This document shows positions 13,801 through 24,869 of a stretch of DNA of 64,000 nucleotides, piece by piece. The stretch spans positions 434,001-498,000 of the forward strand of contig NKYR01000006.1 in NCBI GenBank assembly GCA_003184365.1, given 5' to 3'. Origin of the DNA: Evernia prunastri (Eukaryota > Ascomycota > Lecanoromycetes > Lecanorales > Parmeliaceae). A model generated the notes under the pieces. It saw only the letters and a program-made list of their open reading frames with translations, was not told the origin of the DNA and did not search any database. How positions within the stretch are numbered: the stretch's first letter is position 1; each line of letters begins with the position of its first letter. The position numbers and the translations under genes are program-made.

Positions 13801-14457
13801 ATCCGTATTCCAATAGAAGGCCAGAGCATTGAGAACAGCCAACTTGTTCGTCGTACCTGATGTAGACTGTACATAACTCGGCCTCCAGTTCCCATCTGTG
13901 CTCACTGCACTGAATTCTTGTAGCGTCAAACCCAGTGCAAATGGATGGCCCGGTGCAGCAATGGAATCCTCGTATCGGATGTGAATATTCTTGATGCTGA
14001 CTTGTAGGTTGTCAACAATGGCGGTAGTGACGCTCTCGGTGAAACTTTGGCTTTTCTGTTGCTCCTCTTGACTCTGACCCTCCGTGTTCCTCGCCTTCAA
14101 AAGCTCCGCGTTCTCCAACTTCTCAAGTTTGACAGCGTTGGCCCTCTCGATCTCTTCCTCTTCGTTGTACTCTGCGTCTTCTTTCGGGGCAGCGAGGAGG
14201 AAGACATCCTCAATGTGGACTTTGACTGGTTTACCGCGTAGATTTGTCCACGGTATCGTCATGGTCAGCTGGCCCAGATGGCCTTCGACAACATTGACTG
14301 GTAATTTGAGCTGGTCCAGAGCTTCTCGCCGCAGCTCGAGGTTCCGTAGTTTGACGTCGCCGTTCCATATCCCCACGTTAAGCTGTTTGGCATCGAAGTT
14401 CTTAACGTACATGCCCAAGAACCTGTTGAGCAGGTTTGCGACAAGGCCTTCGAGCAT
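4808..14457 (-). CDS. VPS13: Vacuolar protein sorting-associated protein 13 (VPS13), bridge-like lipid transfer protein
   Basis: VPS13 forms a long hydrophobic groove that moves bulk phospholipid between membranes at organelle contact sites. Two exons, 14457-5319 and 5265-4808, give 3,198 aa, close to the yeast protein (~3,140 aa). The 53-nt intron (5266-5318) has donor GTAAGTAC and joins DLAS to NMAEGVRNTTTVFD, a known VPS13 signature. The start MLEGLVANLLNRFLGMYVKN is the classic chorein N-terminus. In order: chorein and extended-chorein region (about 1-400), central groove repeats, VPS13-adaptor-binding/SHR-BD region (about 1,900-2,450), and a conserved C-terminal part with amphipathic DSMAKFTGSMSKGLAAATLD and a terminal PH-like domain. 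A Lys/Thr/Ser/Pro-rich insertion at about 1,745-1,792 looks disordered. Plus-strand open frames within the gene are shadows. It is divergent from the gene at 15157. Confidence 0.97.
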
Positions 14458-15156
14458 GATGGCGGTAGTGACCTTTACCCTGGCCGGGAACGAATAGTGT
14501 GGATTGCTCAGAGGTCTCGAAGAGAGGTTGGAGGGAGGATGTTGGATTTGAAAGGTTCAGTGGTTGCTCTTCGAAGTCATGGTGGAAGAGGCGAAGCAAG
14601 GTGACGGTGATGCTCACGATGCTTGTTGCAGCCTCAGCGTATACTCTGCAATCAACGAAAGCAAGGGAATGAGTGAGGGTTGTGGAGAAGTGCTGGGGAT
14701 CTGATGGAGATAGATGCACGGTCCAGCCCGCATACAAGCAAGATCTGGGCCCACTACTAATAAAGATCCACGTGCATGACTTTACGATTTGCTCTACTGC
14801 GCACTATGTCCTCTGGAGTCGCCTGAGACAACAATGTCATATATTATTACTTCAGGACAACCTTGAAATTACCAACTTGGATGCACGCGCAAATTTCTAT
14901 ACCAAGTGCTCTCGACAGGTAAACAACTTTTTCCCCCCCCTCGAGCCGTTGTACACCAAAATGTGACGTACTGGTTTTACGTAAGCAATGCTTGGCGTTG
15001 AGCTTGGGCGAGTTTGAGGAACTGCGAAGGCATTGCAACATCTACCATTCCGCTCTCCCCGCCACGTCTACCATCTCGACGAGCCATTGAGAGGTAGTAT
15101 CAAGCTCAGTCAGCCGTAAGAGCTGCCTCTCCGATCGTCTGAACTTAGCTGGCACA
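14458..15156. other. Divergent promoter region VPS13 / DUF3429 gene
   Basis: A 700-base interval between two divergently transcribed genes that presumably carries both promoters. No coding frame is supported. An 8-9 base C run sits near 14931-14940. I recognise no specific regulatory element. Confidence 0.5.
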
Positions 15157-16347
15157 ATGCTTCGATCTGGAGGTGCTGCCTCCCTTAGCCGGGCGTCTCT
15201 CCGCTATGTATCGTCTACTACCGCCCGCTCAACATCGAATCTCGCACACGCGTCCAATCTACGGCAAAAAGCTCCTCGTTTCATCGGCGCCCAGTCTCGG
15301 GCTCCACTAGCGTTGGTCCCCCACAAGCCTTTCACCACATCACTGCAGCGTTACGCTACCCATCCAGGGAATCCTTTTGACAAGATTGACAAGAAGCACG
15401 AGGAAGCACTAGAACATGAGAAGATTGAACCGCATCCCCAGGAGGTGTCGACTATGTCCACGGTCCATCAAGTCTTCCATGAAAAGGGGGTCGAAGAGCC
15501 GGAAAAGGATGAGGACATGCTAGCTGGTGTGAAGGCTGATTTGGTGAGTTCCTGTTGTTCGGCTAGCTTGAGTAATGCACTGACGACTAGGGTATAGAAA
15601 ACTATAAAGGATACCTTTGCTCTATATGAGGTCCCAAGAGAAGCTCTCGTCATCGGAATGGCAGGCGTGCTTCCCTATCTAGCTACATCGCTCTCGACCG
15701 TCTATCTCGCCTTTGACATCAACCATGCCTCTGAAACTGGCTCAGGCTTCCTGTTTTCTCCACACGTTGCTGAGCAATTGCTACATATTATCGAGCCGTT
15801 GCAGGTTGGCTATGGGGCGGTGGTCAGCACTTGATATTACATCCCACATATATGGCTTACACGCTGATATGCACAGATACTGTCATTCTTGGGAGCCATC
15901 CATTGGGGTTTAGAGTGGGCCAAATATGGTGGCGTACATGGCTACCCTCGTTACGCTTATGGAGTGATTGCCCCAGCAGTCGCGTGGCCCACCATTCTAC
16001 TACCCGTGGAATACGCTCTAATCTCGCAATTCTGCGCCTTCACGTTCCTCTATTTCGCCGACGCAAGGGCTGTGGTTAGAGGATGGGCACCACATTGGTA
16101 CTCGACCTACCGCTTCGTTCTTTCATTCATCGTGGGCGCTAGCATTGTGGCGAGCTTGATTGGCAGAGGACAGATCGCGGACCAGATCAACAAGCTTCCC
16201 AGCCCAGCTGACAGGGTCAAGGCTCTCAGAGATATGCAATTGGATGCCATGGAGGCTGAAGAGAGAGAAAAGAGATCAAGGATCGCAGAGGAGGAGGAGG
16301 AAGAAGAAGACGAAGACGAGGAAGAGGGTGGAGATGATGAGGAGTAG
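15157..16347 (+). CDS. DUF3429/TMEM69-family mitochondrial membrane protein
   Basis: Three exons (15157-15543, 15598-15822, 15877-16347) with two 54-nt introns give 360 aa. I placed the second donor at 15823 (GTCAGC) because it produces VGYGAV-ILSFLGAIHWGLEWA, the characteristic DUF3429 motif; a donor at 15805 would also keep frame but would drop the GYG part. The N-terminal ~75 residues are rich in Arg, Ser and Ala with almost no acidic residues, which indicates a mitochondrial presequence. Then come an acidic linker, about five hydrophobic helices, and a C-terminal tail ending in a long Glu/Asp run (EEEEEEDEDEEEGGDDEE). The molecular function of this family is not established. It lies upstream of the NAT gene on the same strand. 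Confidence 0.88.
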
Positions 16348-17103
16348 GAGTAGAGACAGAAGATCATCAGATGCTGCGCGCCTTCTGTAAATACTCGATT
16401 CATAAAGCAAGGTTTAGTCTGAATTTCGACTACATGTGCCGGGGAAAGCAAATCCGTACACTGATCCCAAGTGCAAGGGAAAAGCGAAGTCTGCAGCCAC
16501 CACAGCAGTCAATCGATTCTGCCTGCATGATAATCATTGTGTCACGCGAGAACTGGATCTTGCACTGTTACATTATTACCTTGCCTACGCCTCTAACTCG
16601 CTCTTTCATTGCTTTTCCGCTGGATGGGAGCATGGTCTTGTCAAACACAGGCGGGCTGATCAGGTGCCCACAACCACTGGCTTTTCGAAGAAACCCATCG
16701 ATGACCTTTCCCCAGAGTCTCCGTCCCCAAGGTAGCTCAACCAGAGCTGTAGTGTAATTGTACATAGCTACGAAGCTCACATAGAATTAACCAAGGAGCT
16801 GTAGAGATCTATTAGTCGCGCGATGGCGCTGAGAGAGATGGAAAGAGTTGGACAGGCGGTTCTAATTTGCCTCTTTATGCTACCCTTGCTCCTTTTCCTC
16901 CGCTTTCTTTAGGTCAGTGTGCCTCAAGGGAGGCCTCCCGAGAAGAACAAGGCTCCGAAGCAAGCTCCAGTCTCGCGGCTTCCGGGCACGGGCCAGAGTA
17001 CGGAGATGACATCAACCATGAGCCATTGAAGGCTCGCCCCATCTCTCTACACCTTCTTATGTATCTGAACACCCGCTCCCATTTCATCACTATCAGAGAC
17101 GCA
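16348..17103. other. Intergenic, upstream of the NAT gene
   Basis: Contains the 3' UTR of the DUF3429 gene and the promoter of the downstream acetyltransferase. An open frame in the NAT frame extends up to 16867, but its extra N-terminal residues have no family character, so I treat this stretch as 5' UTR. Confidence 0.45.
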
Positions 17104-18060
17104 ATGGCGGATAAATCCGCGAGACCCACCTACGCTGTGGACCAGATCTCAAAGTATTTCAAGCACATTTCCCTGCCCGAAGAATCCCAAGACCTATCCC
17201 ATGCGCCAGCGAAACTGCACCATCCGAACAACGCTCTCAGGTTCCTCACCCAGTTACAGAGACGGCAGATTGCTCGCGTCCCGTTTGAGAATCTACAACT
17301 ACACTATTCCCGAGACCATACGATTTCTCTAGATCCGGGCTTCCTGTTCGACAAGCTGGTGGAGCGAGGGCATGGAGGCTACTGCATGGAGAACAACTGC
17401 TTCTTCGGGACCGTGCTGCGGAGTTTGGGCTTCAGGGTGTTCAGTGCTGGCGCTCGGGTCAATACGCAGGCCAATGGGAGCGGAGAGGATAATTGGGAAG
17501 GCTGGTCCCATATGGTGAACATTGTCACGCTTTCTTCGGGCCAGAGGTACATGCTTGACGTGGGCTTCGGCAACAATGGTCCCATCCAGCCACTCCTGCT
17601 CGACCCGTCCGCACCTCATACTCTGCACATAGCGCCGGCAGAGGCTCGGCTCGTTCTTGGAAATATCTCTCACACTACCGATCCGGACCAGAAACTCTGG
17701 CAATATCAACACCGTATCGACCCGCGGTCGGAGTGGCAGACCATGTATGGCTTCACTGAGCTCGAGTTTCTGCCCAAAGACTATGAGATTATGAACTTTT
17801 GGACAAGTCAGAGCCGGCAGAGTTTCTTCACGTATCAGATCGTAGTTGTGAAGATGGTTTTGGAAGGCGATGAGGTGGTGGGGACGCTGATCTTGAGTGG
17901 AGGTGATGTGACAAAGAGGGTGAAGGGGAAGACGGAGCATTTGAGGACGTGTAAGACGGAGGAGGAGAGGGTGCAGGCTTTGGAGGATGTATTCGGGTTG
18001 CGGTTAACGGACGAGGAGAGAAGAGGGATTAGAGGTATGGTCACTGAGCTGAAGGGGTAA
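17104..18060 (+). CDS. Arylamine N-acetyltransferase
   Basis: The enzyme transfers acetyl (or in some fungi malonyl) from CoA to arylamines and hydrazines. It is cytosolic and in plant-associated fungi detoxifies compounds such as benzoxazolinone-derived aminophenol. From the ATG at 17104 it is 318 aa and intronless. The catalytic triad is complete: Cys94 in RGHGGYCMENN, His136 in WSHMVNI and Asp152 in YMLDVGFG. The RVPFENL motif typical of the N-terminal helical domain is at about residues 58-64. I chose 17104 because MADKSARPTYAVDQI begins about where other NATs begin; upstream in-frame ATGs would add up to about 80 residues of non-family sequence. Substrate preference cannot be read from the sequence. 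Confidence 0.92.
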   Translation: MADKSARPTYAVDQISKYFKHISLPEESQDLSHAPAKLHHPNNALRFLTQLQRRQIARVPFENLQLHYSRDHTISLDPGFLFDKLVERGHGGYCMENNCFFGTVLRSLGFRVFSAGARVNTQANGSGEDNWEGWSHMVNIVTLSSGQRYMLDVGFGNNGPIQPLLLDPSAPHTLHIAPAEARLVLGNISHTTDPDQKLWQYQHRIDPRSEWQTMYGFTELEFLPKDYEIMNFWTSQSRQSFFTYQIVVVKMVLEGDEVVGTLILSGGDVTKRVKGKTEHLRTCKTEEERVQALEDVFGLRLTDEERRGIRGMVTELKG

Positions 18061-19197
18061 AAGTGTGGACCGATGATCTGAACGTAAAGTATATTATGAT
18101 TCGAGACTCAGAATATGCGCTTCTCCGTCTGTTGGCTGTCAATGAGTGCGTGCGTGCGTTCTGCAGGGGCGAGAAAGCTTACCCGCCAAGGATTGTTCAG
18201 CTCAAAGCCTGGAGGCGCTGCCACTTTATCCGTTTGCCCCCGTAGATATCCTGTCAGCCTCCTGTCCCGATCCATCACTGCCGATTGTGTAAGCCAGAGC
18301 TCATGCCGGCCTCGGAGGTGGGCGTTACTCTGTCGATCCCATTGATCTATTGAATGTCTTGCTCTTTTTCCTCCATTCTGCATGTGTCTGATCTTGGAAA
18401 GGCCCGCTCCCGTGATGCCGAACATCTATAGGAGTAGTCAGTGCTCGTGTCTTGTTGAGGGGTTGGAAGGTTCGTACGCCCAGCATGATGGCGTAAGGAA
18501 GTAGTGCTTCGAATGGGACACCCATGTTGGCTACAGCTCCCTCGAAGATGAATCGGTGAGGTTTCGGAGCCTTACGAGACTCGTGCTCTTTCTTACATAC
18601 GAGATGAATGGCAGTGGTAGAAAGCTATGAATGTCAAATCGCAGTTTCGCAGTGAAGGCAAAGTCGGCCGAGCTACTCTAACGTGAATTGGATTAGCGCA
18701 TCTGAGGGACTGAGGCAAGAACCTCATTTCATTGCAGAGGCGGCGGTGAAGTCGCTCTGAAAAATCTACGATCACTTTTCCAGCTCTATCAAAATCTGTT
18801 CACGCGTCGCAAAAGCCTTACGAGTCATTGAAGCTGTGAATCTGCACCGAAGCGCGGTGTCGTCACCAAGACTTTGCGCGACGGCCGTGGTTGAGGTGAC
18901 CAGGTACACTTTGCTGACAGACCACATTCAACATCCCCTCCAATATTTCTCGGTTCCAGCAATCGCCTATTCTGCTTCACTAATTGCAAGAACCCAAAAG
19001 GTGTCCAGTCAGATGGTTGTGGCCAAAGATTACGAGCCTGTGCTGGCCTGAGCCCCACCAAAATCCTTGACACCGAGCCACCCTTCCCTACCTACCTCTC
19101 TCGCAGTTGATATTGTCTACGAAGGGGAAAATGCTATGATATGGGACTGTGGTAGCACAGTCACACTGTAGCCACGCTGGCGACTACTGTATTGACA
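18061..19197. other. Intergenic, no supported gene
   Basis: Just over 1.1 kb between two plus-strand genes. The small open frames on both strands have no family features, no exon chain and mixed composition. It probably holds the NAT 3' UTR and the MYST acetyltransferase promoter. Confidence 0.5.
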
Positions 19198-22100
19198 ATG
19201 GCCGCGGTGGCAGCGCCGTTGGAGACTCGGACGCGGAGCATGGCATACGATGCGGTAGGCAGCGATGTTGATGCCGAGGGTGACGAAGAGTCGGCAGATG
19301 AGGTCTTAGCAGAAACACCAGCGGCAGGCGCAAACGGGGAGGATGAAGAGGAGGATGAGGAGGACTCGGATCCTGATGTGGAGCTTGACAGCGACGAGGA
19401 GGAAGACGACGACGTCAATGAAAAACCCTTGGTCAGAAGTTCTGCGAGAACAAGAAAAAGAGCGAAGGATGTAGAAAGTGATACGGAGGAACCTGCGTCA
19501 GATGCGGAGGAAAGCAGTGCAGCGGAAGATGATGACTCAGACAAAGTCTCGAGTGATGCAGAATCGGTGGTCGCCGAACGATGGGAAGCTATAACGGAGG
19601 GCGCATCGAGTGCCTCGGTGGAAGTTGCAAATCGCAACAATTGCGTGTACGTTTGTCGTGAGAACATGTCGATTTTTTCCCTTCAGCTAATCGAAACAGA
19701 TTTTGCGGTAACGATGAAGAAAATGATCCCAGTGAAGATTTCGAAGAATACATGGCTTGCTCTGTTTGCGGAGATAATTGTAAGTGATCAAGAACGTTGT
19801 ATATTCAGAAAATCTTAACAAGCTTTATGTTGATCTCCGGGTTGTCCCTAAAAGTTCAAGCTAACCACGAGCCTGCAGCCCATCGGCAATGTGCCCGAGA
19901 CGCCAAATCTTTCAAGTCAACCGACGGTAAGACAAGACTTGCAAATTTCACCTTCGCAATCAATGGCAGCTTACCATTTCCAGACGCCTCAGATTGGAGA
20001 TGTCCGGAATGCATTGATAATGCCCTTGAGCCTTCCACTCCTGGAGCTGATTCACGGCGAAGGTCTTCAGCTACCAAATTCACTCGGGACCTATTGCCTC
20101 AAACACGTGGAGGATCAAGACCTGGCTCTCATAATGTTTTCAACAATCTCATTCTCGACGACGACCCTCTTGATGGCTCTCGCTCATTGCGAAAACGCAA
20201 AGCTTCATCAGAACAGCAAGAGGATGAGCCAAAGAAACGATCAAGGAAGAACAGCGTGTTAGCTAGAGATTTAGAATCCGCAGGCCTCATTCAAGGAGGG
20301 CTTATTGACGACGAGGATGAGGTCGATGAAATCGAAGATGCAGATGACGCTGACGCTGACGCAAGTACCTCGGCTAGACCATCAAGGTCGTCGAGGTCTT
20401 CCAAGAGACGAAAGTCTGAAGACCCCGGCCGTGGATCTGCATCGATAGTCAAGAGAAATTCAGAAAGTATCGTGCTATCCTTTCATTTTGACCCAGCACA
20501 GCTCGCTGCTCGCCTTAAACCAAAATCCAAAAAGAAGAAACCACGCCCGCGAGAGTCGACCGCTGAAGTTCAACGCGAGCGTGAGCGACCAGCGCCCGTA
20601 ATCTCCACCCATTATGCAACACCGTTCTACGCATTCCATGAACGTGAGAACGATGAGCTGAAATCCAAACCATACGGTGGCGTTTTATCCGAAGCTGACG
20701 CCGACACTTCTAAAACCTTGCCTCTGCAAGCTGATCGAGCGAAATTCAATGAAGCTCGCCAAAAAGCCGAAGATAATTGGAAACAGAAACTCGCAGCCTC
20801 TGAAGCCGAGGGGGAAACAAAGGCCCGAACACAAAAATTGGCAGGGCCGCCAAGCAAGATCAAATGCGTCAATTTCGGTGGTTATGAGATAGAGACTTGG
20901 TATGCTGCGCCATACCCAGAGGAATACAGTCGTAATCGCGCGCTGTACATTTGCGAGTTCTGTCTGAAGTACATGAATTCGGATTTCGTTGCGTGGCGGC
21001 ACAAATTGAAATGCCCCGCGAAGCATCCTCCCGGGGATGAGATTTACCGAGACGGCTCTATATCCGTCTTCGAAGTCGACGGCCGAAAGAACCCGGTCTA
21101 CTGCCAGAACCTATGTCTGCTCGCCAAACTTTTCCTAGGATCAAAGACTCTTTACTACGATGTGGAACCATTCCTCTTCTATGTCATGACAGAGTACGAC
21201 GAATATGGATGTCATTTTGTCGGCTACTTTTCCAAGGAAAAGCGGCCTAGCAGCCTCAATAATGTATCCTGCATCTTGACTCTTCCTATACATCAGCGCA
21301 AAGGATACGGCAATCTCCTAATCAGCTTCTCTTACCTCCTCACCCTCACCGAAGGCAAGACTGGATCCCCAGAAAAACCCCTCTCCGATATGGGCTTGGT
21401 TTCCTACCGCAACTACTGGCGTCTCGTTCTGTCATATGAGTTGGTGGACAAGAAGACGCCAATAAGCATACTCGAGCTTTCAGAGCGCACTGGTATGACG
21501 GCCGACGACATAGTCGCTGCATTGGAAGGTCTAAGGGCGCTGGTCCGTGATCCGATTACCCACTCGTATGCTCTGAGGCTCGACAATGACTACTTTCGGC
21601 AATGCATCGACGACTGGGAGAGCAAGAAGTACGTGAACATCAATCGTGATGCGTTAATTTGGACCCCATACTTAATGGGCCACAACAATCTTGCACACTA
21701 TGACACGGCACCAGCGCTTCCAACGATTGCGCCTAGAGAAGATGAGGAGGATGACAAAGGAGTAGCGCCAGAAGAGGGCGTGCAGCAGACTGCTAAGGCT
21801 AATGCCCTGGCCGCAGACGCAGTCGCCAGCAAAGCTACTGAGAGCGCGATCTCCGATGTAGACGATAGCCAGCCCAAAATCAATGGCAATGCTAGCGATT
21901 CTTCTAATGCAGCCGACGCGATGGATCCAACTCTAGCACTACTCCACGCCCAACTGGGATCAACGCCCCATCTAAATCGTTCGTCATCCAAAAGTACACC
22001 CGCCAAGCCTATACCACCTTCTCCAAAACCCAATGGGATCTCTAATACACCGTTCTTCCAACAAACTCCCTCCATCCCACCCACCCGATACGAAGTGTTT

Positions 22101-22613
22101 CCTCCAATCCCTGGCACGGGTCGTCCACGACGTGGTGGATGGCGAGGAGGTCCACGCAAGTCTGCACTAAACGGCGCGAGTACACCGAGTGCCATGCCTA
22201 CTATGAGGAGGGCTGCTACTGGCTTAGGCATCGGCAAGGGTAAACCCACAACGCCAGGCACGCCAAGCCGCCAGAATCGAGCGACATCTGCAGCGCCTCG
22301 GCGGACGAGACTCAGCGACGAGGCCAAGAAAGCCCAGGAAGCTGAATCAGAAAGGGAAGTGGAAGAGGAACAAGGCCCTAAAGATGGCGACGAGGTCGAT
22401 GCACCAGACGCCAAGGATGCAGATGGTGAGGAAGAGGATGAGGAAAAAGATGCGGACGGCGACGAGGAAATGGAAGACGCTGAAGGTGAAGAGGTGTCGC
22501 AAGCTGACGAGGCTGACGAAGCCGAGGAGGCAACAGCTGATGCTGACTTCGACGCCGAGGATGCCGAAGAGAGCGAGGCGGAAAGCGAGGAAGATGAGGC
22601 GATGGATGATTAG
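19198..22613 (+). CDS. MYST-family histone acetyltransferase with N-terminal zinc finger (Sas3/Mst2-like)
   Basis: A nuclear lysine acetyltransferase, probably the catalytic subunit of a NuA3/Mst2-type complex acting on histone H3. Three exons (19198-19646, 19700-19779, 19879-22613; GT-AG introns of 53 and 99 nt) give 1,087 aa. The start is the ATG at 19198; an in-frame TTG lies just upstream. An acidic N-terminus is followed by a PHD-like zinc finger assembled only after splicing: CVFC and CSVC (exon 2 region), HRQC, then CPEC after ~35 residues. The MYST domain spans about residues 500-780 and includes VNFGGYEIETWY, a C2HC finger (CEFC...H...C), the autoacetylated-lysine region KTLYYDVEPF, the catalytic-cysteine segment NNVSCILTLP and the acetyl-CoA loop QRKGYGN. 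The C-terminus is Ser/Pro/Arg-rich and then a very acidic Glu/Asp tail from about 990. Confidence 0.94.
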
Positions 22614-23389
22614 GGGATGGGCTTGTCACGATATGTTTGTCGCATGCACGATTGGATCTCCGAGGTTTCTTTCACAAAAGGGCGGGGCGCTTCAAGGGGC
22701 AGTCTGATCATTCTGAGGAAGGTCACATGATATCCATTGTAGACTACATAAGAGTGTGATGCTCAATTCTATTCAGTCGTAAAATAATTAATTTACTCTC
22801 CTCTTTGGATTTGACAAGGCTTCCAGAACATCATCGTTTGCACTTCATTATATACCTCAGAGCCTCACAGGCAGAAGGGCCGTTACATATTGTGGCTGTG
22901 TACTTTCAGCCTTACCCTCGTGAACAGCCTCCCGGAACCACCAGCCAGTTCCCCATCTTCTCTTCTTCCGCCAAAGTAATACAACGTAAATCTAACAGCT
23001 GCCTATATTATATGTTAGATGTATCTACTCTTTTCAGCGCCGTCCAAGTCTGTTCTCTGTTCCTTTGAGCCTCCTAGGAGTGGCGTCCGCAAACGGCGAT
23101 ACTTCCCCGCTTGCAGCACAGATCGGATAAGGTTGCAGGGAAGAAGCCAGACAAGGAAAGAATGATCGCCAAAGCTTCTGTAACAGAGTCGAATGCTGTC
23201 CGCCGGCGGCGTTTAAAGCATCTTCAATAGCAACCCGTTCAGCGAACCTTGGCCTGTTGGATCGACTTTGAACCATTCTTGCCACCTTCGGGCTGGAAGA
23301 GGCCCCTGTTCCTGCTTCCCCCCCTGTGATACTCTCTTCTTTGCTTCTACCTACCGACCAAAAATTCCAGAGATTCTCCGATTCACATT
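22614..23389. other. Intergenic, no supported gene
   Basis: About 775 bases between the MYST gene and the HIT-like gene, both on the plus strand. An AT-rich stretch around 22740-22800 follows the MYST stop and may be its 3' end region. No coding features are seen. Confidence 0.5.
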
Positions 23390-24500
23390 ATGAGCCTTGC
23401 GACCATTGGCGCTGTCGTCCTTGTCCTTTGTATCGTGGCGTATGCTATGTCGCAGGGTACGGACTCAGATTTCGACCTGCATGATCCGAAGGTCTTTCGG
23501 GACCGCAAAGGCTTGTATCGAAAACAGCGAGATAGCTTCAGAAGCAATTCCCGGGCCATGAGGGAGCTAAGGGAGTGGAAGGCTAAGAATGACGACTTTG
23601 ATTATCAGGAGCTGTAAGTACTTCTATGACACTGCGGGGAGGAGCACACCAGACAGTGCAAGCTGCTTGATGCTCTAGGAAGGCCCTTGAGCGTTACTAG
23701 AGAGTTTGCAATGCTGATTGCGTTATCACTCTTCACAGTAGTTCTGGAATGATCCCTTCGAGTTTTGTTGGTAAAGTGATGGGCAGCAAGCCTTTTGCAA
23801 AGTGTGACACTTGGTTCTCTGTAATTGCACCCTGCCTAATCCTCTGCTAGCCTTTTCACATCTCATATTCAGTCTGCAGGAGTTCGAATCGCACAACGCT
23901 CCCTACCTCATCCTTTCCGAGTCTCAAGACTCGTACATCATCAGTAACCTCGCTAGCTACGACAAACGTCAATACCCAGAGTTCAAACCGGGCGAAATCA
24001 CCCCGGAAGGCCAAGGCTTTGGCCATTGCCTTGTCATCGCTCGCAAGCGAATCTTTAACATCGTCGACCCCGACGCTACAGCCAATCACTCCGCCCTGCT
24101 CAAAGAAATGAAAGATCATTTCATCAATTTCTGGAAGACTGAAGATGGTTCTCACAAGCTTCTGGGACGCGTGCGCTCGACCTTTGAGGAGCAAAACACT
24201 AAGCTGGCATCCAACGATGGGAACGCCAAGTCCAGTCAGAATTTACAGTCTACGCTGAGAAAGGACTTTGACGTACTGCGTCGAAGCTTCCTGAAATGCA
24301 AGCCGGACGATTTTGAGTTCGCATTCCACGCGTACCCGGCTAACTCAGTGGGGCATCTGCATATGCACGTTTTCCCAAAAGACGGTAACTTGAGGAAATT
24401 CTCGACCAAGAGTCATGATTGGAAGACTATTCCTATCGAGGCAGTACTGGAGGTTGAGGAAGAGGATCAGAGAGGATTGGTGGATTCGGGCAGTGGGTGA
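23390..24500 (+). CDS. HIT-fold (histidine triad-like) protein with N-terminal membrane anchor
   Basis: Two exons, 23390-23613 and 23873-24500, give 283 aa. The donor is CTGTAAGTAC. The acceptor at ATTCAG (just before 23873) restores frame to give YQEL-LQEFESHNAPYLILSE. The 259-nt intron is much longer than others here, so a hidden exon or separate transcripts are possible. The N-terminus is hydrophobic (LATIGAVVLVLCIVAYAM), a likely signal anchor, followed by a basic segment. The C-terminal part resembles HIT/DcpS-like proteins: FGHCLVIARKRIFNIVD is the first conserved strand region, and GHLHMHVFPK carries the H-x-H-x-H triad motif near residue 236. HIT enzymes hydrolyse nucleotide phosphoesters or phosphoramidates; the substrate here is unknown. 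A membrane anchor on a HIT domain is unusual. Confidence 0.72.
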
Positions 24501-24869
24501 ATGATGGCGAAAGATGAGCTTAAGCGGACCCCGAAAACCAGATCTCAGGCGAAAATCATACTGTGAAAACGCCTATGCAGATCAGATCCACAGTACTGTC
24601 TAGCCTCTGCAAGCACAGATAACGGATCTCAGACTCAAGTCTTCTAGCCTAGAATATTGCGGCAAACCTCAACATCTCGGTCGACCCTCAAACTCACAGC
24701 TTGATCTTGCGGCGCAGAAACACCGTTCACCTTGCGCTCACATCAATTACACAGCTGGAGATCCTCGCAAGTTATATGGAATTGAGAACTCCAATCGCAG
24801 CAAATGCCTACTGCCTCACCACACGCTCATCTCTGGAAGTCGACACTTTCTACCCTCGCTGATCCGACC
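24501..24869. other. Short intergenic region
   Basis: Separates the HIT-like gene from the RNase III-fold gene. It holds the 3' end of one gene and the probable promoter of the next; no further structure is seen. Confidence 0.45.

Noticed and set aside
16867..17103. N-terminal extension of the NAT frame
   Set aside because: The added residues have no NAT homology; MADKSARPTYAVDQI at 17104 matches where the family begins.
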